Assembly (NCBI GenBank): GCA_963971285.1
Contig: OZ020254.1
Location: 11,470,001-11,534,000 of the forward strand
Reading direction: 5' to 3'
DNA: 64,000 nucleotides
From: Astropecten irregularis
Taxonomy: Eukaryota; Echinodermata; Asteroidea; Paxillosida; Astropectinidae
Positions 50,001 to 56,916 of this stretch are shown one piece after another. Both the position numbers and the translations under genes were made by a program. Within the stretch, counting starts at the first letter, position 1, and every line of letters begins with the position of its first letter. The notes below the pieces were generated by a model, which was not told the DNA's origin, did not search any database, and saw only the letters and a program-made list of their open reading frames with translations.

Positions 50001-53000
50001 CATAAACATGAGTTATTGGATACATACAGTTTAAAAGTGTCGGGGTAAATTTTTATTCAATCCTGACAGCTGACAATGAAGTTTTTCTCAATTTCCTAGG
50101 CCCACGTGTTCACAATGGATTCGGCTACCATGGCCGGCCAGCGAGGCTTGGCACATGGCGTGATTGCACTCAACAACTCGAGTACGGGCGCTACTCGATT
50201 AGACATACTGTATTGTATCGTATCAAATGATAATCGTGAAGTGAACATGTGGAGTAATCGTGAATTGTAAAATAATCGCGATGTGTTTAGTAATCGTGAA
50301 CTGTATAATAATCGTGTTCACTGTTCAGTAATCGTGAACTGTATAATAATCGTGTTCACTGTTCAGCCTACATGGGGTGTACATTGTGTCATCGTGTACT
50401 ATCGTTGACCTGTATATGCATGTATGGGACCACGTCTGTGTGTACCTACGTGAGGCAGTAACTGCATGCCTTGTCGGCCAACACTCCTTGAAATTGCATT
50501 ATACCTTGTCAGAACAAAAAAAGCAGTGCTCAATGCCTCGGAAATCGGAACTGATCGCTGTTGAAACTTGTAAGAATCAATGCATTACGCTAGTGCAGTT
50601 TACTGCAGTGCCGCTATGATGAAAACAAGGTACGTGCTGCTTGTATAGTCACTTCCGGGTAATCGCGATTAATCGATTAATCGCGATTATTTCCTCCGCG
50701 ATTAATCGATTAGTGAAAAGCACTAATCGCCCAGGCCTACTTGAAAGGCTAGTTCTCATTCTGCATTGTTTGTTCCACCCATGCAGGTACATGAGAAAGA
50801 CCACGGATCAGGCTGGACCCCATTGCTACGCTGTGCTGCTATGGCCGGTGACTCCAAGGTAGCCAGGGTGCTCGTTAATGCCGGGGCAGAGGTCAACATC
50901 AAAGACAATGACGGGAAGACGGCCCTCATGGTATTAACCTTTGACCTCTTTCATTTTCCTGTAGATGCATATCTTCTGATTTTGTTTACTACAGGTATAA
51001 ATAAACTCCTGCAAACTGCTCATCAGCCAAAACATGCAAAATGACCTGAAATATATATCAAATGCTTGGACTTAGGAGGGCCTGACACATTTCGATCCTA
51101 GCAAGATCTTTCTCAAAGGCCTTCGAGAAAGATCCTGATAGGATCAGGCCCTCCTACTAAGCTCCAAAATTTTGTTTATTGTCGAATGTTGGGCCTGAGA
51201 TGAGACAACCTTTGCCATTTTTCAATTTTGCATACCTCATAATTTTTGCATATTTATATTAAACTTTCTGTCTTGTTCTAGTTCAACTATCAACCAGTTT
51301 GAACCAGCAACATATTTTGAATAATTTGTATATTAAGATATCCCTAAGTCATGATGAGTGGGAAAAAAAATGCAGTGGTTGCACATTCCTCATATTTTAT
51401 TAAGGCACATAAAAACCACTTGAAAAAATATACACCTTAAACAACATATAGCACCTTGAAAAATTTGAATCACCGTAAAAAATGCCATGAAAGCGATACA
51501 AAAAGTCTCTAGAGTGTAATTATATAGTTGTGTAGCCTTTGAGAAAAAAATCTGCCAACACGAAAATGTCAGGCTTTCCAAAATAATTTTAAATTCCGAG
51601 ACTGAAATTCACTGCAAGGGACACCAAGGGCCTGTTTGTTTCAGGCACGTGATCAGTGATCCTGCTGCTCCAGATCTGGCCATTTTAGCGTATCCTGCAT
51701 GATCACTGATCATCGCGTGCCTGAAACAAACAGGCCCTAAGACAGGCCTTGAATTTAGTTCTGAAAAGGGCAAGGCCACTTTTCCGTTACAAGGGCCACT
51801 CTCATTTGAAAATCATAATGTCTATGGAAATGTTTGAAGGGGGCACGAAGGCCAAGAACCAGGGCAACGAAGGCTGTGGCCTCCGTTAAATTCAAAGCTT
51901 GCTAAGACTGTGGTTTTGTTTTGTGATGCAGATCGCAAGTCTGAACGGACACGTGTCTCTGGTCCAGCTTCTGGTCGAGAAAGGTGCTGACCCGACCGTA
52001 CGGACTGAGTTTGGAATGTCTGCAGTGGAAATGGCGCAGTCATTTGACCGAAAGGTAAGTTATGAAGACCTCCCCCCTCCCCCACATGTGTATAGATAAA
52101 GAGGGCGTATATATAATGATATAGGCCATATAATTCTAATAGTGTTTTCATGTCATACTGCTTGGCAAGCGAGCTAGCTGGGATCAGCAGAGTGAATCGA
52201 ATCCCTTATCGGTGGGCACCGCAGTTAATCAGTTATTATTAATTTATTTGTTGAGGAGATTAAGCAAACAATTTATAGCCCTTCCACAGGTGGTCGTGGG
52301 TTCGAATCCCACCTGAGCCAGCGCACAATTTTTTCATGTGTGCTTAAAATGCACTTGGTGAAGTGCTTATCTACCTTGTTGAAGGGCAATAAATCTCCTC
52401 AACAAGTAAATTAATAATAACTGATTAATTACGGCGCCCGCCGATAAGGGATTCGATTCACTCTGCTGACCCCAGCAAGCTCGGTGGCCTATAGCGGTAT
52501 GGCATCTGCACTAGTAAGCAGGAGGTCGTGAGTTTGAATCCCACCTGAGCCAGCACATGATTTTTTCTAAGTACTTTAAGTAGTGAAGTGCTTATCTAAA
52601 TTATCAAAATTATCTAAGTGCTAAATTGTTTGCGTAAGTGTTTTTCGTTTGTTGAGAAGTGAATATAGACAGAATCAAACAACCATCATAGAGTTCTAAC
52701 AAACTTTGCCGTGCATATATTGGAATGATATATTTAGTGACAAATGATCAAGGGATTTCTATTTGGGCTTGGTATAATCAGGGATTAAGGTTGGGCAGCG
52801 TTCCAAGGATTATAATCTATAATCTGGATCCCTTATCTTAAGATTATCCCAAAGTTAAACGTCACTGACAATCAAAAGAAAATTATGAAATGCTGGATTG
52901 TTGGGCTTGTGCTAAAGCATCCTTTTTGATGTCACTGCATCTTCTTTTTTTTCTGTTTTGTGATTCACAAATGCTCATTGATTGGCATCTATGCTAATAA

Positions 53001-56000
53001 AGGTGGTACATGTACATGTGTCATACATGTACTTTGATGGGAAACCAAAACAGAAATCTTCACAGATTTATGTATAACTTACAGGGTATGAAGAGAGACC
53101 TGGTACAAACGTACTGTTAACATTTTTCTGCCTGAAATGCTGTAATTATCCAGAAATTAGGAAAACAAAAGATTGAAAACAGATTTGATCTCAGAGATCA
53201 AAACCTCAGAACAGTGGCGTCACCAAGGGGGGGCCAGGGGGGGGGCACGTGCCCCCCCTGGAAAACCTTGTGCCCCCCCGCGTGCACCCCCATTTGAGAT
53301 TTGGATTGGTGAAAAAAATATAATATAATATTGTAGTGCCCCCAACAATTGCTAGTGCCCCCCTTGTGCCCCCCCCAGACTCAAAAGTCTGGTGACGCCA
53401 CTGCCTCAGAATTACAATTACTTTACAATTTGGAGAATTTCAACAGTTTGTCGCTGTGTTCTACTGTTTCCAATGATCAATTGAAATGGAAATTTGACAG
53501 GTTTGTTTTTATTTTATGACAAATCAAATTATGAACACACTGCAGCTGTTTTGTCAACTTTAACAAAGTATGATAGTACCTTTAAAGATATATTCATACC
53601 AACTACACTCACACACACCCACTCACTCTCCTGAGGACAGCCATAGTACATGTACACTGGCCGGAACATCGAGATCATTATTCTCACCGGTTCTTTTCAG
53701 AACCACACATTCATAAAGAGATTGTACATGGTGTCTCCGCAAGCTTACTTTATAACATTATTCCACCATGCAAAGCTTCAAACCATAAATCATCAAATTC
53801 AGTTCAACCTGACAGTTAAAAAAACATAGATTGAAGTTTGAAATTGACCTTTACAAGATGAAGTACAGAATGAAGTATAGATGCAGAAAAGTTTATATAT
53901 TTTTGAGTTCTATTCGCCAGAAATATTCATAAGTTTTTTGAATCTAAAATCTTATGCATGTTCTCATTTCATTTGTTGGATAATTTGTTTGTTCTTAACA
54001 AACAATCTTTCAGATTACTGTATGTAGCTGTGCCTTTTGTTTTTAATCATTAATGGGATAGATGTAATTTTTTATTAATTAGTTTCTGTAAATAGTTAGG
54101 TAAACATCAAATAACCAAATCGATTGCCTCAATATTCAGAGAATAATTTCCAACTCTAGAACAAAAATGCGCCTGACACTGTTCCCGTGCCGCCATTGTA
54201 ATGCAAGCTCGGCTGCGTTGTCGTAGTACAAGTCATGCTATAGTTGTATTTTTGGGAATGAAATCGAGTATTAATTTGGGCAAAACTTAAATAATCCTGT
54301 AGGCAACATCCACGGCTACAATTTGTACAAGTTTCAGATCGAATGCCTCGATATTCGGAGAGTTATTTCCAACTCTAGCACAAAAATGAACCAAAATACT
54401 GCTCCCCGGTCGCCATTGTAATGAAAGCTTGGCTGCGTTTTCGTAGTACAAGTCATGCTATACTTGGATTATTGGGAATGAAACCGAGTATTAATTTCGG
54501 CAAAACTGAAATAATCCTGTAGGGAACATCCACCGCTACAATTTGTACAAGTTTCAGATTGATTGCCTCAATATTGAGAGAATAATTTCCAACTCTAGAA
54601 CAAAAATGTATAAATTCCAAAATAGAGACTTTCGGCTGCAGTTCAGAAGTAGATTCTCTGGTTTGAAAGAGAAAGAGCTTCTGCTTCAATGAAAAACCAG
54701 AGCTCATAATTTTGAGTTTTGAGAAGGGTCCCTGTACAGTCCACCCGATTTTGTAACGATTGATTCAAGTGCAACAATTACTTGTAGGCTGAAGTCTCCC
54801 ACGCTTGTACAGATTTGGTTCTAGGCAGTCCCCTACTCTGGATTTACGACATTTTTTTATTTGTTTTTACGAGAGCTCTCCTAAAGTCTCCTTTTATGTA
54901 ACCTGTAGTAATTCATGTCTCTTTAATATCAAGAAAGACTTCAGAACCCTGGTAACCCTGTCAGCACTGTTACAGGTGGTGCACTTACCATGCACCATTT
55001 TGAAACGGGATACTCAATCAAACATGTCACATGTTTCTCTAGCTCCCTTCAGAATTCATGGTTTTTGGGGGGTCAAGGTTTTGTCTTGATTTACCGCTAT
55101 CAAGGTTATGAATGATTGAAAAAAAAACAGAAACGACCTTGGATTTCACACTTTTTCCCATTTTTTTTAATTTGATAATTTCTGGTGCTATGTACCATGA
55201 TAAGAGGTCAAAGGTCAATGTCATTAAGTGCACTGTGCAGAGCTAGTTTGGAGGACAAAGTGGGAATAAAATGTTCACATGCTCCATAAATATGCATTGT
55301 GCACATTATTGTATATATGTATAATAGTGTCTGCAGGTACAGTATATATGAACTGGGTGCTGTGAAACTTAAAATCTATAGCCTCCCAAAATCCAGCAGC
55401 CAGAGTCGCCAGGTTTGGATGATTGAGTGCCATAGGGTATAGCTGGCCTGGTTTTCATGAAACTCACATGTACTGATCAAATGGGGTACAGTGTACTTGG
55501 TTCAGTCTCGTTGTCAATACATGTACATGTATGTCCCATTGGTCAATTGAAGTTATGAAAGAGACAATAATGTGCATTGTTCGTGACTCCCAAATACAGG
55601 TCCAAGGTGTACATGTATGCTACGAGTTTCTTTCCACGTACTGCTTCACTCTGGAACTCCTTACCTGCATCCTGTTTCCCTGCTGTATATAATTTGTCTA
55701 AGTTCAAGTGCAATGTGAATAGGCTTCTGTTATCTTAATTCTGTGCGCTTTCTTTTCCTTTCTCTTTCTTTTTTAGCCTTCACCTCGAGTGGCCTTTGTG
55801 CCTTGTGTTGGGTGACTTCCATAAAAAATTTTTTTTTTTTAATTGGGCTGTGGACAAATTAATGCTTGATGTCAAGTGTCTAATCCAACTGCAAACTGAT
55901 ACATAGGACCAATGGGACATACGTAGGACCAATGGGACGCACGTACATGTGTAGGACCATTGGGACGCACATAGGACCAATGGAACATATATGACCAACA

Positions 56001-56916
56001 ATATGTCCCTGTGGCACTTAAGTTATGCACTTTATAAGCCTCAAGCACCACACTAACTAACATGACTTAAGTTGGGCGCTTAAGGATATACATGTATTCA
56101 CAAATCAGCTAAGTACCCCAAATTATTGAAAAGTGAACAAAGAAAAATTTACTGGGATGGGGGAGTGGGATTCGTACCGGCGACCTCCTGAATTACCGTA
56201 CAGGCGCTCTACCAACTGAGCCATCCAGCCCGACGTTGGTGGTGACCCCAATAGTCAATTATCTTTGTTCGTTTGGCAGTCAGAAGCCATGAAACCATGC
56301 ACACACCGCCATACCCCAAGGATCATTTCACCGATATGCGCAGCCTTGCTGCAACCTGGGAACGGTACATGGGGATCACTCAATTATCTTAGAACCCCAG
56401 TCAAATCTCTTCTGTGTTTACAGATCAAGTTTTTAATTAAGATCATCACCTCTGTTGCCCCCTTTTTGACCTTAGTGACCCCTTGAAATGTTTTCATACG
56501 GCGTTTACGAAACGGAGGCTCAGACTCAGGCTCCAGCTCTGTCATCCATATACTGAAAATATAGTTTGTGGTTCTTCATTGAAGCTAAAACACTGTTATC
56601 TTTTTCAGACCAGAGAATATACCTCCGAACCGCAGCCAGAAGCAACTATTTATTTAAAAATGGTTATACAAAATGGAGCCTGAGCCTGAGCCTCCGTTTT
56701 GAAATGCCCACAGATTAGCCAATGGGGTGTCCCGTTTGCAATTCAAATGCAGTCCCGCCCTTTCAAGAACCAAATTTCAGACCTGTATTTCAAAAATGTC
56801 TAATTTATTATTTTTTTTATACCATGCTTGTTTTATAACATTTTTAGAGAGTCATGAAGTACTACTCGGAAATTCTAGAGAAGGGTAAACTGAAGAAAAA
56901 CATCATCCGCAGCTGA
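21783..56916 (+). CDS. FANK1: FANK1, fibronectin type III and ankyrin repeat protein, 8 exons
   Basis: Exons 21783-21789, 25373-25538, 38613-38737, 40509-40668, 47234-47465, 50787-50930, 51932-52054 and 56848-56916 join in phase into 1,026 bp, 341 residues; human FANK1 is about 345. Residues about 4-98 are one FN3 domain ([18 protein letters not shown], then [20 protein letters not shown]). Residues about 105-310 are roughly six ankyrin repeats, with [45 protein letters not shown] and TALMIASLNGH. The tail is basic ([11 protein letters not shown]). The motif KVTHHTIEL is nearly identical to my memory of human FANK1. In mammals the gene is testis-enriched, expressed around meiosis and early spermatid stages; a role in germ cells here is inference. 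The unusually long introns, 35 kb in total, are filled with transposons. Confidence 0.95.
22011..23312. repeat. fold-back element with inverted minisatellite arms
   Basis: The left arm (22011-22150) repeats CAACTCGTACGCCAAC-type units; the right arm (23095-23312) repeats the reverse, GGCGTACGAGTTGGTT. The outermost words GCTGGTCAACTCGTACGC and GCGTACGACTTGACCAGC are inverted copies of each other. It is in FANK1 intron 1 and holds the separate element 22164-22688. Confidence 0.75.
22156..22696. mobile_element. 525 bp element with exact 8 bp target duplication
   Basis: The element 22164-22688 has inverted ends GGTAACGGTTTACAAGCAGG and CCTGCTTGAAAACCGTTACC. It is flanked by TATTTTGT on both sides (22156-22163, 22689-22696). 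An 8 bp duplication suits hAT or Merlin-type transposases. It has no coding capacity. Confidence 0.88.
25373..25538 (+). CDS. FANK1: FANK1 exon 2 (FN3 first half)
   Basis: The acceptor is CCTTTCCCACAG. The exon encodes [20 protein letters not shown] to GWGNVYT and ends in phase 2 before GTATGT. Confidence 0.93.
25901..26040. repeat. three tandem hairpin units of 48-49 bp
   Basis: Units start at 25901, 25949 and 25998. Each is AGGTGTTCGG, a 7-base loop GTTCAAA or GTTCAAG, CCGAACACCT, then a spacer ATTGTTATTGTTCGAG and T-run. Two more units lie at 26800 and 26848. They form the left head of the array that follows. Confidence 0.9.
26041..26794. mobile_element. Helitron-like tandem unit 1 (internally deleted)
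   Basis: Begins with a T-run and CTTCTTCCCAAACTTGTCAG and ends with the 3' hairpin GTGGTTGTTCCCACAACCAC followed by AATGTCTAG. Compared with the next units it lacks about 255 bp between CTTGAAACTTGG and AAACGGAAGG. Confidence 0.75.
26800..27880. mobile_element. Helitron-like tandem unit 2 with two hairpin heads
   Basis: Two hairpin heads (26800-26890) precede a body of about 990 bp. It ends with the same stem-loop and CTAG followed by T. The body contains the TGACGTCA-rich and ACCGGAAGT-rich segments described for the array. Confidence 0.75.
27881..28883. mobile_element. Helitron-like tandem unit 3
   Basis: A body of about 1,003 bp joined directly to unit 2 at CTAG/T without hairpin heads. 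It is about 90% identical by eye to unit 2 and ends with the same hairpin and CTAG. Confidence 0.75.
28884..29877. mobile_element. Helitron-like tandem unit 4, more diverged
   Basis: A body of about 994 bp directly joined to unit 3. It shows more substitutions and small gaps in its right half than units 2 and 3, and ends with the hairpin and CTAG at 29874-29877. Confidence 0.72.
30095..30600. repeat. minisatellite, GGCAATGACCAGGGGCAC units
   Basis: Units of about 24 bp, GGGGCACTGAGGCAATGACC, are repeated at 30095-30320 and again at 30485-30600, separated by unrelated DNA. The 186-codon minus-strand frame here is a product of the repeat, not a gene. Confidence 0.85.
30601..32800. other. FANK1 intron 2, no recognised element
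   Basis: Apart from short CCAAG/CCATG repeats near 31185-31215 and several TACATGTACATG stretches (31700-31760), nothing could be assigned to a gene or repeat family. Confidence 0.4.
32810..33000. repeat. dispersed repeat, inverted relative to 34615-34860
   Basis: The words AACTTTTTGGCTGGCCAAGT and AATTACTTGATGTATCAACT recur in reverse order and orientation at 34665-34760. The two copies are about 1.7 kb apart and may derive from one family or from an inverted duplication. Confidence 0.6.
33036..33252. mobile_element. MITE with AATAGCGCTCCGCACT end
   Basis: The left end AATAGCGCTCCGCACT and right end AGTGCAGAGTGCTATT are inverted copies. Internally GTCAGACAAACATTG is paired with CAATGTTTGTCTGAG. 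A second copy in the other orientation is at 44437-44592. Confidence 0.75.
34040..34260. repeat. dispersed repeat shared with 2870-3120
   Basis: The word AAAACCCAGTATCTGATGAA and the following 120 bp match the reverse complement of 2960-3120 (CCAAGATTT, CATGGTGACTGTTTGCACTG). It is non-coding. Confidence 0.6.
34955..35035 (+). repeat. tRNA-derived SINE head
   Basis: GGGTAGCTCAGTTGGCATGG resembles an A box and GGTTCGAATCCTGCTCCAG a B box. The spacing is longer than in a real tRNA and the acceptor stem does not pair. A tail similar to other copies appears at about 35340-35400. Confidence 0.7.
35505..35937. mobile_element. Harbinger-like MITE with TTA duplication
   Basis: Element 35508-35934 with inverted ends GCCCTGTCTGCACTGGACTT and AAGTCCAGCGCGGACAGGGC, bordered by TTA on both sides. 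A TTA/TAA target is typical of PIF/Harbinger. Several internal copies of CGCACTGGACTT are present. Confidence 0.75.
36520..36812 (+). repeat. SINE with AAATA tail
   Basis: A B box-like GGGTTTGAGTAC is followed by a body with GTGGATTGGGTTTTCAGTCC and GGGGTTTTCCTCCCACC, a pattern common in invertebrate deuterostome SINEs, and a tail of AATAAATAAGTAAATAAATA. The structure is complete enough to call the class, but not the family. Confidence 0.75.
36880..36995 (+). other. histone-type 3' stem-loop in a dispersed repeat, copy 1
   Basis: GGTTCT-TCTC-AGAACC at 36904-36919 is followed by ACA and, after about 15 bases, the purine-rich AGAAGAGATT. That layout matches the 3' processing signal of replication-dependent histone mRNAs (stem-loop plus U7-pairing element). 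No histone coding sequence lies upstream. Confidence 0.65.
37055..37372. repeat. repeat starting CAGGGCTCAAAATA with internal 59 bp duplication
   Basis: The start CAGGGCTCAAAATACCCGC resembles termini of known hAT families. Internally TCTAGTGATTTCAGTGTCGA and the following bases occur twice in tandem (about 37092 and 37145). The right end is unclear, near CTGCTGTCCTGG. Confidence 0.55.
38095..38355. repeat. CCAATTTCATAGAGCTGC family copy
   Basis: Starts GGGGCCAATTTCACGG and ends TCCATGAAATTGGCCCC. It is closest to the copy at 57662-57910. It lies about 260 bp before FANK1 exon 3. Confidence 0.7.
38613..38737 (+). CDS. FANK1: FANK1 exon 3 (FN3 second half)
   Basis: A run of 16 T bases with one T-rich tail forms the polypyrimidine tract before TTCAG. 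The exon encodes [20 protein letters not shown] to TVSTT. It ends in phase 1 before GTATGT. Intron 2 is about 13 kb. Confidence 0.93.
38940..39375. repeat. inverted-repeat element with GAGTCC/GAGTCT hexamers
   Basis: The left end TCAGTGCTGTG and right end CACAGCACTGA are inverted. Both arms carry long runs of CCGAGTCCGAGACCGAGT-type hexamers, so the arms are themselves minisatellites. The design is the same as the GGCTCA element at 7832-8143. Confidence 0.75.
39476..39742. repeat. CCAATTTCATAGAGCTGC family copy
   Basis: Ends GGGGCCAATTTCATAGAC and TCTATGAAATTGCCCCC are inverted. The interior shares CTTCCTTGATCAAACAG with 9990-10180 and 44618-44840. Confidence 0.75.
39780..39890. mobile_element. 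small hairpin MITE, AATGGGAGACTTTGG ends
   Basis: About 35 bp perfect or near-perfect inverted ends (AATGGGAGACTTTGGAGAAT and its reverse) surround a GCGCACGCGCACGC-rich centre. A second copy is at 40223-40374. Confidence 0.85.
39920..40170. repeat. AAGTC-rich simple repeat
   Basis: Dozens of interspersed CAAGTCAAGTC words. It has inverted-looking ends (AACAGCAACAACTTTG, and CAACAACTCTGG) but no clean element border. Confidence 0.7.
40223..40374. mobile_element. small hairpin MITE, second copy
   Basis: Inverted ends AATGGGAGACTTTTAAGAAC and GTTCTCAAAAGTCTCCCATT with a TGCGCGTGCGC-rich centre. It lies about 135 bp before FANK1 exon 4. Confidence 0.85.
40509..40668 (+). CDS. FANK1: FANK1 exon 4 (first ankyrin repeats)
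   Basis: The acceptor is TTCTCCTCAG. The exon encodes [20 protein letters not shown] and [16 protein letters not shown], and ends in phase 2 before GTAAGC. Confidence 0.93.
40776..42409. mobile_element. 1.6 kb non-autonomous DNA transposon
   Basis: The inverted ends CAGGGCTGGAAATAA and TTATTTCCAGCCCTG are perfect over 14-15 bp, with a shared TATCCT immediately outside. Subterminal AAGGCCAAATGGCC and GACGGCCATGGC repeats are present at both ends. The interior has GC-rich stretches (42130-42260) but no transposase frame. It lies wholly in FANK1 intron 4, about 110 bp after exon 4. Confidence 0.8.
43725..43875. repeat. repeat shared in inverted orientation with 4505-4665
   Basis: GATCGATCGTAACTTTTCGT and AGTCCTACGATT here match ACGATCGATCGTAGG and CAATCGTAGGACTTATGATG in the other orientation at 4545-4645. 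It is non-coding. Confidence 0.65.
44437..44592. mobile_element. MITE with AATAGCGCTCCGCACT end, copy 2
   Basis: Starts AATAGCGCTCCGCACTTGCG and ends AGTGCGGAGCACTA. It is shorter than the copy at 33036-33252. Confidence 0.75.
44618..44840. repeat. CCAATTTCATAGAGCTGC family copy
   Basis: GGGGCCAATTTCATAGAGCT at the left and AGCAGCTCTATGAAATTGAT at the right are inverted copies. Confidence 0.75.
45463..45829. repeat. MITE family A, full length
   Basis: TTAA at both borders, with ends AGGTAGTTTTCATACTTTGG and CCAAAGCATGATATTACCT. The centre holds GATCTTTTAAAGATC. Confidence 0.8.
46462..46954. mobile_element. Harbinger-like element with TTA duplication
   Basis: Element 46465-46951, ends GGGGCCGTCCGTACGC and GGACCGCCCC, flanked by TTA on both sides. 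Both arms carry G-runs and GCGTACGCC/GTACGCAAGG words. GGGGCCGTCC ends with TTA targets are typical of Harbinger-type MITEs. Confidence 0.75.
47234..47465 (+). CDS. FANK1: FANK1 exon 5 (ankyrin repeats)
   Basis: The largest exon (232 bp), from TTCCACACAG to GTATGT. It encodes [20 protein letters not shown], then two full ankyrin repeats with [12 protein letters not shown] and [11 protein letters not shown]. It is much richer in GC than its flanks. Confidence 0.95.
47566..48089. mobile_element. mariner-like MITE, second copy
   Basis: Same family as 13978-14409: left CAGGGAGTCAAACAGAAG, right CTTCTTTTTGACTCGCCCTG followed by TA. It lies in FANK1 intron 5, about 100 bp after exon 5. Confidence 0.75.
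48640..48755. repeat. long near-perfect hairpin
   Basis: The arms, from about AAGGTCTCAACGTTTCAACT to CTAGTCCTCATC, are inverted around a short AGGAGACC loop (48694-48701). A single-arm copy is at about 13190-13250. Confidence 0.8.
48958..50747. mobile_element. complete 1,774 bp non-autonomous hAT element
   Basis: The element 48966-50739 has perfect 16 bp inverted ends TAGGCCTGGGCGATTA and TAATCGCCCAGGCCTA. It is flanked by CTTGAAAG at 48958-48965 and 50740-50747, an exact 8 bp duplication that fits the hAT target pattern nTnnnnAn. Subterminal ATTAATCGATTAATCGCG repeats occur at both ends. The interior has an AAGCTTGC minisatellite and an AATCGTGAACTGTATAAT repeat (50230-50365) but no transposase. 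It inserted in FANK1 intron 5. Confidence 0.93.
49155..49490. repeat. AAGCTTGC minisatellite inside the hAT element
   Basis: About 14 AAGCTT (HindIII) sites occur in 330 bp. Larger units of about 133 bp repeat the segment CTCATTTGCATATTTGGAAC (about 49275 and 49408). The open frames across it are repeat products. Confidence 0.88.
50787..50930 (+). CDS. FANK1: FANK1 exon 6 (ankyrin repeat)
   Basis: A 144 bp exon, phase 0 on both sides, encoding [20 protein letters not shown] through [10 protein letters not shown] 1,774 bp hAT element ends 47 bp before it, so the acceptor region left by the host is short (TTCTGCATTGTTTGTTCCAC, then ATGCAG). Confidence 0.94.
51060..51165. repeat. short inverted-repeat sequence, GGAGGGCCTGA
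   Basis: AGGAGGGCCTGACACATTTC at the left and AGGATCAGGCCCTCCTAC at the right flank a hairpin centre (AAGATCTTTCTC). A related piece is at 35155-35240. Confidence 0.65.
51628..51737. mobile_element. 110 bp palindromic MITE
   Basis: Ends GGGCCTGTTTGTTTCAGGCA and TGCCTGAAACAAACAGGCCC are inverted; the centre continues to pair (GATCAGTGATC). It lies about 190 bp before FANK1 exon 7. Confidence 0.8.
51932..52054 (+). CDS. FANK1: FANK1 exon 7 (last ankyrin repeat)
   Basis: A 123 bp phase 0 exon between TTGTGATGCAG and GTAAGT, encoding [20 protein letters not shown] to MAQSFDRK. Confidence 0.94.
52164..52600. repeat. fold-back element with tRNA-like core
   Basis: Arms of about 90 bp (52164-52262, and 52390-52480) are inverted and about 90% identical by eye: CAGAGTGAATCGAATCCC in the left arm is mirrored in the right. 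The core carries GGGTTCGAATCCCACCTGAG. A second tRNA-like piece (GAGTTTGAATCCCACCTGAG) follows at about 52530. Confidence 0.75.
53010..53585. repeat. MITE family A/B copy, interrupted
   Basis: Starts near GGTGGTACATGTAC and ends AAAGTATGATAGTACCTTTAA. It is interrupted by the hAT-like element at 53212-53403. Confidence 0.65.
53204..53411. mobile_element. 192 bp hAT-like MITE with 8 bp duplication
   Basis: The element 53212-53403 has ends CAGTGGCGTCACCA and TGGTGACGCCACTG and is flanked by CCTCAGAA on both sides. The interior is C-rich and G-rich. It inserted into a family A/B MITE. Confidence 0.92.
53660..53795 (+). other. histone-type 3' stem-loop in a dispersed repeat, copy 2
   Basis: GGTTCT-TTTC-AGAACC (53689-53704) followed by ACACA and the U7-type AAAGAG at 53715-53720. 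The stem and the UUUC loop are exact for the canonical histone signal, with A-T pairs replacing G-C in the stem. The surrounding 100 bp match copy 1 at 36880-36995. Confidence 0.7.
54115..54615. repeat. tandem repeat of about 218 bp, 2.2 copies
   Basis: The words ATAATTTCCAACTCTAGAAC or close variants occur at about 54143, 54363 and 54584, with the whole unit repeated between. It merges into a copy of the 7832-8143 element interior. Confidence 0.8.
55900..55995. repeat. minisatellite, AGGACCAATGGGACG units
   Basis: Four units of about 21-27 bp, each with a CCAAT pentamer (one changed to CCATT). Confidence 0.8.
56125..56385 (-). repeat. tRNA-derived SINE, antisense
   Basis: The head reads in reverse (GTACCGGCGACCTCCTGAAT, then CTCTACCAACTGAGCCATCC) and the tail to CTGGGAACGGTACATGGGG matches 12147-12400. 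This copy lets the original SINE be aligned. Confidence 0.85.
56502..56705. repeat. GGCTCA-ended inverted-repeat element, copy 2
   Basis: Ends GTTTACGAAACGGAGGCTCA and TGAGCCTGAGCCTCCGTTTT. It is shorter than the copy at 7832-8143. It is about 140 bp before FANK1 exon 8. Confidence 0.78.
56848..56916 (+). CDS. FANK1: FANK1 exon 8 (C-terminus and stop)
   Basis: The acceptor ACATTTTTAG leads to [20 protein letters not shown], then RS and TGA at 56914-56916. A lysine-rich C-terminus also ends human FANK1. There is no canonical AATAAA in the first 300 bp; the first clear one downstream is at about 58625. Confidence 0.88.
   Translation, partial: RVMKYYSEILEKGKLKKNIIRS

Noticed and set aside
50113-50270. 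ATG-initiated frame [15 protein letters not shown] in the hAT element
   Set aside because: Short and without domain or splice context; could be captured host DNA but nothing supports it as a gene.
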